From contig CM056395.1 of NCBI GenBank assembly GCA_029718625.1, positions 22,561,995 to 22,625,994 on the forward strand: DNA of 64,000 nucleotides, in the 5' to 3' direction. The position numbers were made by a program, and so were the translations under genes. The stretch's first letter is position 1. Each line of letters starts with the position of its first letter. Positions 48,844-60,267 of the stretch are shown here, piece after piece. The DNA comes from Synaphobranchus kaupii. Its lineage: Eukaryota; Chordata; Actinopteri; Anguilliformes; Synaphobranchidae. A model generated the notes under the pieces. That model had not been told where the DNA came from. It did no database searches and worked only from the letters and a program-made list of their open reading frames with translations.

Positions 48844-49092
48844 AGGGTAAGTTCGCTATTTTGGACCTTGGACCCTATTTGCGGTCCGTCTTCCATGAAC
48901 CTGACCCATGAAGTCCATTTTTTCGCTGATCGGTCCAGTATTGAGTTCGGTACAGATTTCCTGTAGGCTCTCACTGGGCTACAATGGAAGTGAACGGGGC
49001 AATCAGAAATGTTATGGAAAAACAACGATAAATGTGCTTTTATAGCTCAGTGTGTATTCTTACGGTCTCAGTATGCTCTCCTGTGAAATGTA
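48844..49092 (+). repeat. Left terminal inverted repeat of the Kolobok-like element
   Basis: It matches 50455-50712 in reverse. The first 190 bp differ at only two positions; the inner part (GGTCTCAGTATGCTCTCCTG) remains recognisable. A 12-bp insertion (ATGGAAAAACAA) is unique to this arm. Confidence 0.92.
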
Positions 49093-49346
49093 GGCTATCG
49101 CAAACGCAAACCGAACGTTGAAACAACAGTTCCATTAGAAACAGAACTATTTATCCGACCGCACTACCTCGCACTGTAAACTTCCGCAGTCTAGCTACGT
49201 TGTAGAGAGGGGGGGGGGGGGCGCGCTTGAAAAGCAGTTGATCACAAATCCTGACCTCCCGTTGGAGTTTACTAGCTAGTAGCCTACAGCAGAAATATTT
49301 GTAACGCAGTTTTTGTAATCATCATTTGTAATAATTAATCACAGCA

Positions 49347-49648
49347 ATGGTGCGCGAATGTGCAGTCCCCGGTTGTGGGAATAAAATGTCTGGACGCTCA
49401 AATACCAGTTTTCACAGGCTCCCGTTCTCTGACCCAGAAAGATTGAGACTTTGGCTGGTTGTCTTACGGATCGACATAAACACTCCAGTCAATCAACTCC
49501 GTTTGGCAGACTCGGGAGTTTGTGGAGCGCATTTCGACGCTAGCCTACTGATTTCTGTAACCGCAAATCAGAAGCAAAACACTGGTTTCTAAAGAACACA
49601 GCTGTTCCTCGTGTCGGACCTGCAGCACTATCAAGCACCGGAGCGGAG
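49347..49648 (+). pseudogene. THAP zinc-finger exon of a transposase
   Basis: Translation from 49347 gives a THAP DNA-binding finger: Cys5 and Cys10 (CAVPGC), the FHRLP motif at residues 22-26, Trp36, and the C-x2-H pair Cys59 and His62. THAP fingers bind the ends of P and Kolobok-type transposons. The ORF runs to a stop after 81 codons, but the final THAP motif AVP is present at 49601 in a frame shifted by one base, so one indel lies between about 49545 and 49600. A good splice donor (GAG then GTAAGT) follows at 49649, suggesting that this was exon 1 of a spliced gene. The remaining exons are missing. Confidence 0.85.
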
Positions 49649-49887
49649 GTAAGTTATATTTAGCTATAACGTTACTAACATTTTTATTTTTTTTGAGCGC
49701 GTCCTCTGACCCAGCACTCAATACCAACTAACAAAATCCGAGCTTGACATAAGTTGTTTTCTTGTAACAAAACTGTCGGAAACGTTCATCAACTATAACT
49801 TTTTACAATTCTATAATGTTTTATTTACAAATGCTTGACGCATGGTGTCCTGTCCAAAGTTCTGATCTATCACATATCTGTTGGCAG

Positions 49888-50247
49888 TCATAGTGTAATG
49901 GTAATCAATGGAGATGATCCAGTGTCATCCACGGATACATCCAGGTTTTCAATGGCATTCGGTAGCAACAGATCCCACTCCCTACAACACAAACTTTCCT
50001 CCTCTCTGGGCATCTGCTTGCACCTCTTGCAAGAACACCAAAAGTCCCCCGAAATTCTTGGTCTAGCCTCGGCAGCGACTTCGGATAACATTACCTGCGC
50101 AACTTCAGCCTCTCTCTCTTCTCTTGCTCTCTTATCATCCATCTCTTGTAGTTCCGTGTCCGTGTATTCTGGCTCAAATCTGTAGCCAGTAACGTCAAAG
50201 TCAAAATCGAATTCTTCGTCTTCGTAATCATTATAGTCATCCATCAT
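49888..50247 (-). CDS. 119-residue ORF with acidic N terminus and P2X7-like cysteine cluster
   Basis: The ORF starts at the ATG at 50247, about 200 bp inside the right arm, and runs toward the THAP exon. Residues 1-30 are very acidic and end in FEPEYTD. Residues 31-60 are charged and probably helical (EMDDKRAREEREAEVAQV). Residues 70-91 read WCSCKRCKQMP, then LCCREW. A Trp-Cys-x-Cys-x2-Cys group followed by a Cys-Cys pair resembles the zinc-binding cytoplasmic domain of the P2X7 receptor, a domain also found in many uncharacterised fish proteins. The usual remainder of that domain is missing, so this is an N-terminal exon or a truncated gene. It lacks a channel part and so is not a receptor. 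I suggest an accessory protein of the transposon; its role is unknown. Confidence 0.65.
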   Translation of the reverse strand: MMDDYNDYEDEEFDFDFDVTGYRFEPEYTDTELQEMDDKRAREEREAEVAQVMLSEVAAEARPRISGDFWCSCKRCKQMPREEESLCCREWDLLLPNAIENLDVSVDDTGSSPLITITL

Positions 50248-50454
50248 CCAAGTTTTTTTTGTGGAAATTGTAGCCTACGTTGCTGCAGGTAAACAAACGC
50301 AGACTGCTCACATAGATAGTTTCGTAAACGGCCGGCACACCTTCCCGCTCCCCTACCCCCGACACATAGTACTCCGCGAGTGCAGCGCAAACAAGCAACA
50401 GAGAAATGCTTACTTCCAAGCCATGCCAAGCACGTAAAAATGTTCGGATTGAGA

Positions 50455-50712
50455 TACATTTCACAGGAGAGCATACTGAGACCGGTAACAATACACCCTG
50501 AGCTTCCCGTCTCATTTATTGTACATGAAAGCACATTTATCGAACATTTCTGATTGCCCCGTTCACTTCCATTGTAGCCCAGTGAGAGCCTACAGGAAAT
50601 CTGTACCGAACTCAATACTGGACCGATCAGCGAAAAAATGGACTTCATGGGTCAGATTCATGGAAGATGGACCGCAAATAGGGTCCAAGGTCCAAAATAG
50701 CGAACTTACCCT
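50455..50712 (-). repeat. Right terminal inverted repeat of the Kolobok-like element
   Basis: Reverse-complement partner of 48844-49092, ending at the TTAA at 50713-50716. The near identity of the arms argues for a recent insertion. Confidence 0.92.
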
Positions 50713-51603
50713 TTAATTTTAATGCCATTCTCTGCACGTGCGCTGCGTGTTCTCTGTTTCCCCTGCTGTAAGTCGCACGTTTCACGGTCTTCCTGGGAAA
50801 GTGGATTGTTTTAAAGGATTATGCTACGAGTAAAACAGGTTGGTCACATTTCCATGAACAGGACATTATTAAACAAGGGGAAATATGCGTGAACATATGG
50901 GTTGCGAACCTGACAGCTTTATTGTAGGCTATTTCCTGTCATCATTAAGGCAAAATAACGGTATGTATGTTATTAATCAATATTAGCCTACTATGCAGGT
51001 AGCCTAATGAACTTTGGATGAAGCTTGAACTTCGAGAACTCCATGAGAACAGCCTCTTGGAATTGATGTTTGACACTTTCATTGCATAATCAAACGAAAT
51101 TCGCTGAACAAGCAGGCTAATTTGGCGTTTTCTAAGGTGAGACTGAAGCCATTGATAGCTTATTCTCAGCTGTTGCAGGTCCTTTTAACGAAATTTAACT
51201 GCATATATTTTGTAAAATAACAGCCCTGTCTGGAATTACCGGGAACTCATAGGCTAATGGTTAGTCCGAATAATATTGATCATACTCCATTTAGCCTATT
51301 CCTTGATCACACTAAACACGCACGAGCATGTCTGTTTCGCCATCATAAGCAATCCGCCAAGGTGGAAAAGCAGGCTTTTAAAGGGAATGGGATATGACAT
51401 TTTGATTGGTTTATTGCATGTCACGCCCAAGACACACCTATAATTAATGAAGCGACTATTTTCAGCCCAGTTGCACCTTGCGCCGTGCTTAGCGCCAAAA
51501 AAACACGCCGTTAAAATAGCAAAAGTGGACTGGGACACGCCCAAAATGGACTTTACGCCATGCGCTTAGACTAAGCGCCAAGATCGCCAAGATAGGGCCC
51601 AAA

Positions 51604-52095
51604 GGGGTCAAAATGTAATAAATGTTTTTGTAGCGTATATATCCATTCAGTGGCTGCAAAAAGTATTACACTATTTCTATGCAAAAAAAAAAAAAAGTAA
51701 TACTCGATGCAAAATATTTCCTTGAACTCATTTATGTACATGAAATGGCTGACTGAATGGCTTGATTGAAGATCATGATTAATTAGTTGAATAAGGTATC
51801 GTAGTGGTGGGTTAGAAATGCACCTACATTGGCTCTTGTTGCATAAGATTTGACACTGAAGATTTGACAGCATTGTGCCGAGAATAAGAGAGCCGTGCTC
51901 TGAAATTGTGCTCCCCGCAAAATATAAACTGCCGGATGATCAGAAGGTGCAGAGGAGAGCATCGGGCAGCCCGTCTCTGTTGACAGCCCCAGTTGGCCAG
52001 TATGAGAGCGTTGAACCAATGAGAGCCATGATTGTTCACCTCCCTTCTTTAGTTTAACGGAGGTGAACCATGTGCCTTTTTCGGTAGACTGTGGC

Positions 52096-52098
<3 letters not shown>
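51604..52098. other. Stretch without recognised gene
   Basis: Short ORFs only. An A run lies near 51685-51698. Confidence 0.4.
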
Positions 52099-52137
<39 letters not shown>

Positions 52138-52180
52138 ACACGCGCACATGCCCGCACACACACGCGCGCGCGCGCGCGCG

Positions 52181-52247
<67 letters not shown>
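52099..52247. repeat. (CA)n with a (CG)n core, about 150 bp
   Basis: CA tracts surround a run of about 9 CG units near 52163-52181. Almost the whole 150 bp alternates purine and pyrimidine. Confidence 0.97.
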
Positions 52248-52250
<3 letters not shown>

Positions 52251-54552
52251 GAGCAAGTAAGGCCTGGTGACTCACCTCAGGTAGGGAGACATGTAAACAC
52301 AGTCACAGTAACCCAGGATGGACTTGGAGCTTGGTCAAGTATGGGGCACGAAATCAGTGAATCTTTTGAACATTACAGGGGGAAAGCAATCTCATTCATC
52401 TCCCTAACGTATACCCAGAGATTCTACTGACGCATAAGATACTCAGTAATGTATTCTTTACGTTGGAAGTTCGGTATACCTACCGGTGCAGGTGAAACGT
52501 ACCAATTTGATGCAGATATCACTATTCATAAAGGGGCATGCCCAGAGAATACTGTGACAATGAACAGGCATGGCTGTAGCCTTTCTGCCACCCTAGGCCA
52601 GATTGAGCGGGCAGGGAGACGGGAGATGGAGTGGTTGCGTCTCGCTATAGCAATCGTAGACCCGTTTGGAGCTCCCGCGCGTGGATGGCGCCTACGTCGG
52701 CTATGCCTAGAACCGGCCCTGGCAATGGAAATACTGTCCTCGGTCATGCGTTTTTCATGAATATTCATGAGCAGATTGAGCGTTAGAAACCGGCAGAGAA
52801 CATACTGTAGTTAACAATAGAGAGAATGAAATCAACAAAAGAGCTGGCCATCTTGGTTAGTTTATAGAATCTGTTATACACAATAGAGTCTGATCCAAAC
52901 CGTCTGTCAGGCGGTCAGTGGGAGAGGAGACCTTGATGCACCCCTCCCAGGCCACCAGCCTCACATTACCTCACAGACATTACATTTTCCCCTTGATCAT
53001 GAGCGCGGGATTCAATCCAAAAAACTTTGAATAATTCAGTTGAGAAAGGTTAAGGCTATATTATTTCGCACGGATCATTTAATCATTTGAAGGGCCACTG
53101 AATACACGCGGATGTAAAATAACAAAGTTTTCATCGTAAAAAGGACAATGAATTCCACGGGTGAACTGAGGCCTCCATTAAATCTAACCATTGAGCCACT
53201 TTATCCATGATTTTGAGTTATTTATTTATTTAAGTATTTATTTATTTATTTTATTTTTTTGCACCCCAGTTTCTAACTTGCATTGTATTGTTTCTTTTGA
53301 ATCTGTCCAAACTCACCCAAGTGAAAAGAAGTCCTTGGGCTTCTTAGAATGCATCTGATAATTTTACAAACATATAATAATGGACAACCAACAGGTCAAC
53401 CCTGATCCTGGAGAGCTGTACAGCATGCTGCTTTCCTTTGTTGCTTAGCAATGCATTGAAATAAATTGAAGCAGTTGATTGCAGAGTTGACTCACCTCAC
53501 CTTTCTTGCGTCATATTGGTTGATGATCTTATATTATGGGCCAAGATATTGGGGTGGGATATGTACCTGACCGTGAAGCCAAACAAAACCAAATGCAGTG
53601 TCACAAATATAGCGATTATGTCAACGGTTATAACGGCATTTAAAAGCAATACTGAGGTATAGAGATATTGAGTAATCGGACCATTTTGGTTATTATGGTT
53701 ATGAGATACACAATTCTGGACCATACTGGGCAACTGGGAAATTCTGGAAATATACACGCATTAATTTCCTATGGACACTGGGTACTTGCTCTACCAATGG
53801 TGATTTCTGTATATGTAAAACATTTTTTTGAGAGCTGAGCTGCCAGATCAAATATATTATGGACACTCTGACGTATATAACATTTTCCTTATCTTTATAT
53901 ACAGTATGTGTAATACAAGTGGTCAATGAGGATCCTGGGAATTAATGGTGCAATCGCCTGGTCATAAGATGCCACATTGCCACCACGGAGATCAGTGGAA
54001 GGGCCGATCATAGGAGAGACCCAAGCTGGCACGATATGCTCCGTTTTTATTTTGAGTGGCTGAAGGTGAGGAGATTTGTCACCAAGTTATGATTAATTGG
54101 CTTGAGGATAAGATGTCCTTCAACAAATATATTTCAAGGCCCCTAAGAGAGCCAGCAGACAAATTTAATTCTTCAGCTTCAATGGTCATGGCATTCTTTT
54201 TTTCCCCCTACCACATCGCTGATATTTGAAATGTCCAAGGTAAAAGCGTTGCCATGGACTAGCCCTCTTAAGAGCTTGAAACGCACATTTACTAATAACA
54301 GTCTGGTAGTGACCATTCAACAAACATACAGTTGGGTCACAGTCAGAGTAGCGGCAGTCATACAAATAGCAGGGTTCGCTGAATGGCATGAGCTGGCCCT
54401 TGTACGTGAATATTGCACATTATTGTTTTGGGGTAATTAGATACTACAACAGTACTTCAGCTACAGCCTGAATTCAAATGCAGCTCTCTCAGTGTTTACA
54501 CAATCCTTACAACTTCCTTATTTGTTGATTTTTAAAAATATATTTCAAAAAA
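52248..54552. other. Stretch without recognised gene
   Basis: It has the palindrome TCATGAATATTCATGA at 52755-52770 and a TTTATTTA-rich run at about 53216-53258. Open frames near 52449-52768 exist on both strands without a recognisable domain. Confidence 0.4.
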
Positions 54553-54570
54553 TATATATATATATATATA

Positions 54571-55362
54571 CAGTCATGTGAAAAAGTAAGTACACCCTCA
54601 AACGGTAGTCAGTTTTTTTGACACATCTGGACACAAGTTTACTTTATTTTAATTTCAACCATATTGATTGATGAAGGTAAACTAATTCAACAAATGATGC
54701 TAAAAAAAGTAGACTTTGGAATCACTTCAGCAATTGAAATGAACATAAATGCAAATTCCTCATGAGGAAAAAGTAAGTACGCCCCTATCTTTAAGGGTTG
54801 TTTCTCCTGACTCATTTCCTATTGAACTCTATGGAACTCTTAGACTGCATATCTGGCAGCAGAGTGATGGTTTGAGGCTTGTTTGATACCTCAGACCCTT
54901 GATGACTTACTGCCATTTAGCCAACCATGGGTCCCATACTATTACCGTGTAATTTACAGCTTAATCTAGTCCCACCCCCCAATTCCCATCGAGATACATT
55001 CAAATGCAGAGAGGTTATAGTACCTGAAAATAAGAAATCAAGAGTCTTCCAAACATCCAAATTATTATCTAATAATTGGAGAATCATTTACACCTGTTTT
55101 TGCACCAGACATCACTTTTAATCAATATATTTTATAGTAAAGTTAGGGGTGTACTTACTTTTTCCTCATGAGGAATTTGCATTTATGTTAATTTCAATTG
55201 CTGAAGTGATTCCAAAGTCTACTTTTTTAGCATCATTTGTTAAATTAGTTTACCTTAATCAATTAATATGGTTTAAATTGAAATAAAATAAACTTGTGTC
55301 CAGATGTGTCAAAAAGAAAACTGACTACTGTTTGAGGGTGTACTTACTTTTTCACATGACTG
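54571..55362. mobile_element. Tc1-type MITE with long IR/DR ends, 792 bp
   Basis: The ends start CAGTCATGTGAAAAAGTAAG and are inverted copies over about 215 bp. It is flanked by TA inside a TA microsatellite (54553-54570 and 55363-55381). Each arm contains the motif AAAAAGTAAGTACRCCCY twice, once at the outer end and once 187 bp further in. This is the IR/DR layout of Sleeping Beauty-type Tc1 elements, in which the transposase binds two sites per arm. The centre carries the core segment shared with 34960-35270 and no transposase. Confidence 0.9.
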
Positions 55363-55381
55363 TATATATATATATATATAT

Positions 55382-58020
55382 TTTTTTTTTCCATCCGGGA
55401 ATTGTACAAAGTATTTTGCCAATGTTTGTTGGCCATTGGTTATTAATGGTAAATCTTTATAATTTCATGTAGATTAGATGGAACAGCCTGGAAAGAGGTC
55501 TGATAGGAATTTGGGATTCTAAGAGCTCTCCCTATTCATTGCAGCCCATGGTCCGGAATCAAATCCCAACTGCCCCCAGCGATGACCGGGATTATCTGAG
55601 AGATGCACCGTTAGCCGTAGCCACGGCGTTTGAGTCTCCACCGCATCGCGGGATAACAGGCACCTCCAGGTGAACGGGTAAATAATTGGCGGGACAAGCA
55701 TACCAAACGAGGACAAGGGGTGCTCTCTCAAATTAGCAAAAGGACATTTGAACTATGAGGCTGAGGCCGCAAATATGATCGGGGCTTTCCAAACTAGAGG
55801 GACACAAAGTTGTTAAAAGAAAGCGTCGTAATTGGGCAAGGCGACTGCTGCGAAACGCTCATCCCCCAGATACCGTGTGAAGATAAAAGATGTGCAGATG
55901 TGTCGTGCGGCCGCAGGACCCCTGAAGTACAGCCCACGCTCGGTCTCCTGGCCCCGCTCTGCGTCTGTCTGTTTCACTCCAGCACCTTCCGCATCCCACA
56001 AGGACCTTGAATCTTCTATCGCTCATGTACAGAAACCGTCGGGTATTTATTTTCCCATTTGTGGTGTCCAGGCCCAAGGCCTCCTCGTGATAGATGGAGG
56101 GACCATCACAAAGGAGGTGCTGGGGGGTAAGGGGGTTGTATTTTGCCTTAACTCTACCCTTAACTGCCCCAGTCACCAACTGAATATAATGAGAATTTTT
56201 GGACAGGATTCCAGGTGTTGATATTCCGGTGTGCTTCCCGCACCGTCCTGTCACTGACCGGTACTCCAGCTGAGCGAAAATGTGACATATTGTTCAATTC
56301 TATCCTGGGACAACTTGGGCCCTGGCAATATGAGGGTTGCTATTGAGAGAGTCTCTTCCTGTCCCGCTCCTCAGTGTCTTATGCATTATTTCCTGCCTGC
56401 ATTTTTCATTTAAATAGCACACCATGGAGATGGATTTAAAGGTTTCTGTTATTTTGTGCATGCAAATTAATTTTGGGCATTCAGCAAAAAAAATAAAAAT
56501 ATTTATCGATTACATTTACAAAATGGTTGCATGCAAATATCATAGCCACCAATTGATCGCCACCAACGCAATGATCTGTGATTAGCACATCGCTATAAAT
56601 ACTCTCACACCCTATCAGACTCCACACCCCCCAAGGCATTATAATTTGTAAGTGGAAAAACCACACTTCCAGGTACAACAGGATGTGAGTATGCAGACGG
56701 AGGTAGTCAGTTAACTGCTATTTCTCCGACAGTCTTGAGAGATTGCTCTCTAAAGGCAAAGTCAGACGCATGGATTTTTATAATGATGACCCCGAAGAAT
56801 TAGCTGTCTGAGGCTGCCATGCCATTAATGTTCCGTCTTGTCTTGATCTGATGGACGAGTGGTCTCTCAGGCCACTCAAATGGCCCTCCTTTGTCCAGAT
56901 TTTTAGCATCCCCTCAGGCAAAAAAACGTATTTTCTGTGCTAGTATCAAGTGTTATGTTTTCTTCTCATTTTCTTCAAGCGCAAATGCGGTTTCTACTTC
57001 TAGGTTATGTCTGTTTCTCAGTCGCCTTAAAAAGGCCTACTCCGTTGCCTCAAGCACTAGCCACGTGAAATTTAGGACGCTTTTCAAAGGGCCTGGAATT
57101 ATGTTATTTAAATTTGAGGAATAAGAATAGGTTTGAAAACATCTTTTTTATTTTTTATTTTTTTTATTTTTTAACTGCAGTTGAGAGAAGTTCATTGGCA
57201 ATTCACTGTTGACAATACTGACCTTTTATTTCAAACTAAATACAGCCCACGGAATCACGTCCGCCACATCTTCAGTTAAGAGGAACATAATTTAAATTAA
57301 TTCTGCTTTGATCTTGGTTGTAGAAAACACAATTCTCCTTGCTCGAAAATTCAAAACTTCGAATGTTAGAAATGTCGCAGAATATCGGCGCCCACAGGTA
57401 AAGATCCCGTTCGGATGAATTCCTGTGGATGTGCGATTCTGTAATTTATTTTAAAGCACCTTGTCTTTCCTCCTGGAAAAGTGCTGACGTCCTCTGTAGC
57501 CTTTGGTCTCTAGATTTGTTCTGTTCACCCACGGCTTCATAGGGACCTAAATTAAGGATGAATTGTGTTTGATCGCCGGTTTGGCCATTCATTTCGGGGG
57601 ATCCCGTATCTATCATTATCCCAAAATATTTCCTGCCATATGTGCGGCTCGCATTAGCCAATGTAGTTGGTGTCTCCACTGGGGCACTCTTGACCTTGAA
57701 TTGCGTAACCGCATTTTGCTGTGTCTGAGTGCTAATGACTCAGAGACCTTCTGCTCATTTGGACATGCTCTGACTTGGCTTTGTGCTGTGAATTCTGGGA
57801 CATGCCCTTTACAAAATGCTATCTTACAAAAAGCCATTTCCGGTGTCACGGCGTGTCGCGTCTCTTTACGATGGCTGGGGTCAGGAACATGGTCCTCACA
57901 AATACATGCTTTCAAATACAATGCACGGTAACTGTCAATAATTATCCCTTGAATGTATTTAATCTCTCTTAAATTGTAAAACCACACATAAGTGATGGGA
58001 TATGCCGTTTATGCCCACGT
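55382..58020. other. Stretch without recognised gene
   Basis: Unique-looking DNA of mixed composition. Overlapping frames at 55810-56254 on both strands and at 57446-57987 have no domain I recognise and lack consistent coding signals. Confidence 0.4.
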
Positions 58021-58023
58021 GAT

Positions 58024-58420
58024 TTGTGCCCCCCAGAAGTATTGGCAACCCTGGAATATATGAGCAAATACAGCTGTAAAACATTTATCAGCATAACCTT
58101 ACACTCAATACATGAGGAAAATATACTCTTTAATTTAGGTAAAATTTGTCAACGCTAGAATCATTTACAAACATAACCTAATTGAAGTATATTCCCATTT
58201 CATATTTCAATATATTCATATTTCACTTTTTTTACGTAACCTGAGTCTTTAGGAACTAGTACGTGGTCCTTCCTGTTTCACTGGGGTGAAACACAGGTCA
58301 AAACCCCTTAGTTATCCATCAACATGGGGAAGATCAGAGAGCACACGAATAAAATGAGAAAAAATGTTGTTGACTTTTACCCTACATAAAAATTTGGCAA
58401 TTTAAGTTGGGGAAACAGCT
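58024..58420 (+). mobile_element. 5' fragment of Tc1 family B
   Basis: Starting GTGCCCCCCAGAAGTATTGG, then CAACCCTGG, it matches the reversed right end of the element at 23180-24747 through the untranslated leader. At 58324 the transposase start codon is kept and the first 19 codons (MGKIREHTNKMRKN and a few more) are open before decay. The rest of the element is absent and no right end was seen. Confidence 0.8.
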
Positions 58421-60263
58421 TTATTTATTTTCTTGCACTTTAACGTTGCTCATTAACGTTGCTTATTAACGAACATGACTGTATGCCTACATAAATATAG
58501 CCTAAGCATGACAGCTACCATTTCAGTAGCTATGTGAATATGCATTAATTAATTTATTCAACCATTCCAAAGGACGTTTTTAAATTTGATTTCAGAAATT
58601 ACAGTAGCCTATGCCTATAGGTGAATTAGTGCTCAGTATGTTCAGACGGGGACATCGGGATTCTGGAATTACAGTAAATTGTTATGTTTGCATAGCCTAT
58701 ACTACAACATGTTTACTTTGATCTAATGTTGCTGATTACATGTTAATTAGTGTTTCGACGCGAACCGCAATACAGGCTTGTTTACTTTGATATCAACTAT
58801 AGGTTACTTGCACTTGTAACTTAAAATACATTTTGCAGCTTTAAATGGGCTGACCATGTGGAAGATCTGTGATTGGCTTTGGGAATATGAGTGGGTTCGG
58901 CGTCAGTCAAAGTTATGATAGGGCAACTCCATCAATAGTCAACGGCGATTTCGTTGACGGTGAAGCAGATTTGCTGTCCCAATTTTGTTCACGGCTCCTC
59001 CCCTCCACTCCCCTCCTCCCCTCCCTTCCTCCACATACTTCCGGGTAGTAGAGGAGTGGTAGTGGGGGAGTGGAGGTGGGGAGGTGGGGAGTGAAGAATA
59101 TTGGGACGCACCCATGGCATCAAATACCAAGAGAGCGGCTGCCATACCTGCAAATAGGGCCAACGCTGCCCTCTGGTGGACAACCCCACCCCTCTTTTTT
59201 TACCATTACACTACTAACAACCTGGCATAAAATAAGTGATTTCCTTGAGTCTCTGAGTTCCCTTGAGATTAAGCAAAGAAAAATGCATAACATTCCCCAA
59301 AACTAAAGGCAATGCCTTCTGTCTTCATACATAATCTGATCATTGTAATTCAACTTTGTAGAATATCTTTGATATTATTCCGCCAACCACCCTTTCAGGG
59401 GGTGAAAACCAACGCTTTCCAGAAATGTAATCACTTAATTTAGAACCCCATGGCAAATTTTAATAATTTCCCATTAACCCACACTAATCAGATGGCTGTG
59501 AATCATTTATGGAGCAAGGCTGGAAATAATCACTTTAATTAACCCTTTCCCGCAGTGGGGATGAGTAGTCTCCTGTGTGTGAACTTTGGGGGTACCCCCC
59601 AGCCCCTGAGAGACTTCTTGCAAATATATCTGCCAATTATCCACCCCCTTGAGGGTTTCTTGTATGTGGGCTCAAAGAAGCTGCAAAGCTCTATTTAAGG
59701 CAGTAACCTGAACGTGGATTGTATATTGCCAGAGCGCAAGGCGCTATCTCCAGTTTAGCGTTCCAACATGTGAATGACAATGATAGCTTTTTTTTTTTTT
59801 TTTCTTGTTTTCTTATTCTTCTCTGCTGTGTGCCCACAAAACATTTTCCATATTTGTAATGTGCATTAGCAAAAGATTGAGGTGACAGTATCGCTTTCTC
59901 TTCCTTTCTATGAAGGGGGATTATATTTTTATTTTTATTTTGGTGTGCACATCTACATAACACTACCTCCATTTATGTCGAAGATGCAACACAGTTTACA
60001 CTTGTACAACATTTCCATTTAGAGAACCTCCACTGAATCACACTTTTTCCCTGTTCCATCTGTTACTTCTGTTCATTGTATCTTATTGCTAAAAAAGCGC
60101 TAAGTGACCATGAGACAATGGAACACCTGAACATTCTTATTCCAATCCGGTCTGAAGTGTGGCGACCAATCCGGTGCCAGCTTTTCCCTTGCTCCCTCAC
60201 TGGTGAGTGGTTCTAATCGGGGCCTCCATAGTAGTTAAATATGGCCCATGCATCCAAAGTTCC
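58421..60263. other. Stretch without recognised gene
   Basis: Contains a C-rich block (58994-59032) followed by a G-rich block (59050-59096) that are partly complementary. The CTGCCATACCTGCAAATAGG part near 59139 may be a MITE end. No gene seen. Confidence 0.4.
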
Positions 60264-60267
60264 TTAA

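Larger units (their letters stand above)
48844..50712 (+). mobile_element. Kolobok-like DNA transposon with THAP and P2X7-like ORFs
   Basis: TTAA lies on both sides (48840-48843 and 50713-50716). The ends read AGGGTAAGTTCGCTATTTTG inverted at both sides. The arms (48844-49092 and 50455-50712) are nearly identical over the first 190 bp, with two substitutions and one 12-bp insertion. TTAA targets together with a THAP finger fit the Kolobok superfamily; piggyBac also uses TTAA but lacks THAP. The element holds one exon of a THAP protein (+) and a convergent minus-strand ORF. The transposase catalytic domain is not visible in 1.87 kb, so this is a deleted, non-autonomous copy. Confidence 0.85.
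47755..51600. mobile_element. Harbinger-like MITE interrupted by a Kolobok-like transposon
   Basis: The ends are GGGCCCTATCTTACAC at the left and AAGATAGGGCCC at the right, with AAA on each side (47752-47754 and 51601-51603) as a 3-bp duplication. Both arms contain runs of GGCGC and GCGCC motifs typical of a widespread fish MITE group that I place, with some doubt, in PIF/Harbinger. Without the insert it would be about 1970 bp. The 136-codon ORF at 47908-48318 has no domain I recognise and may be arm sequence only. Confidence 0.75.
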
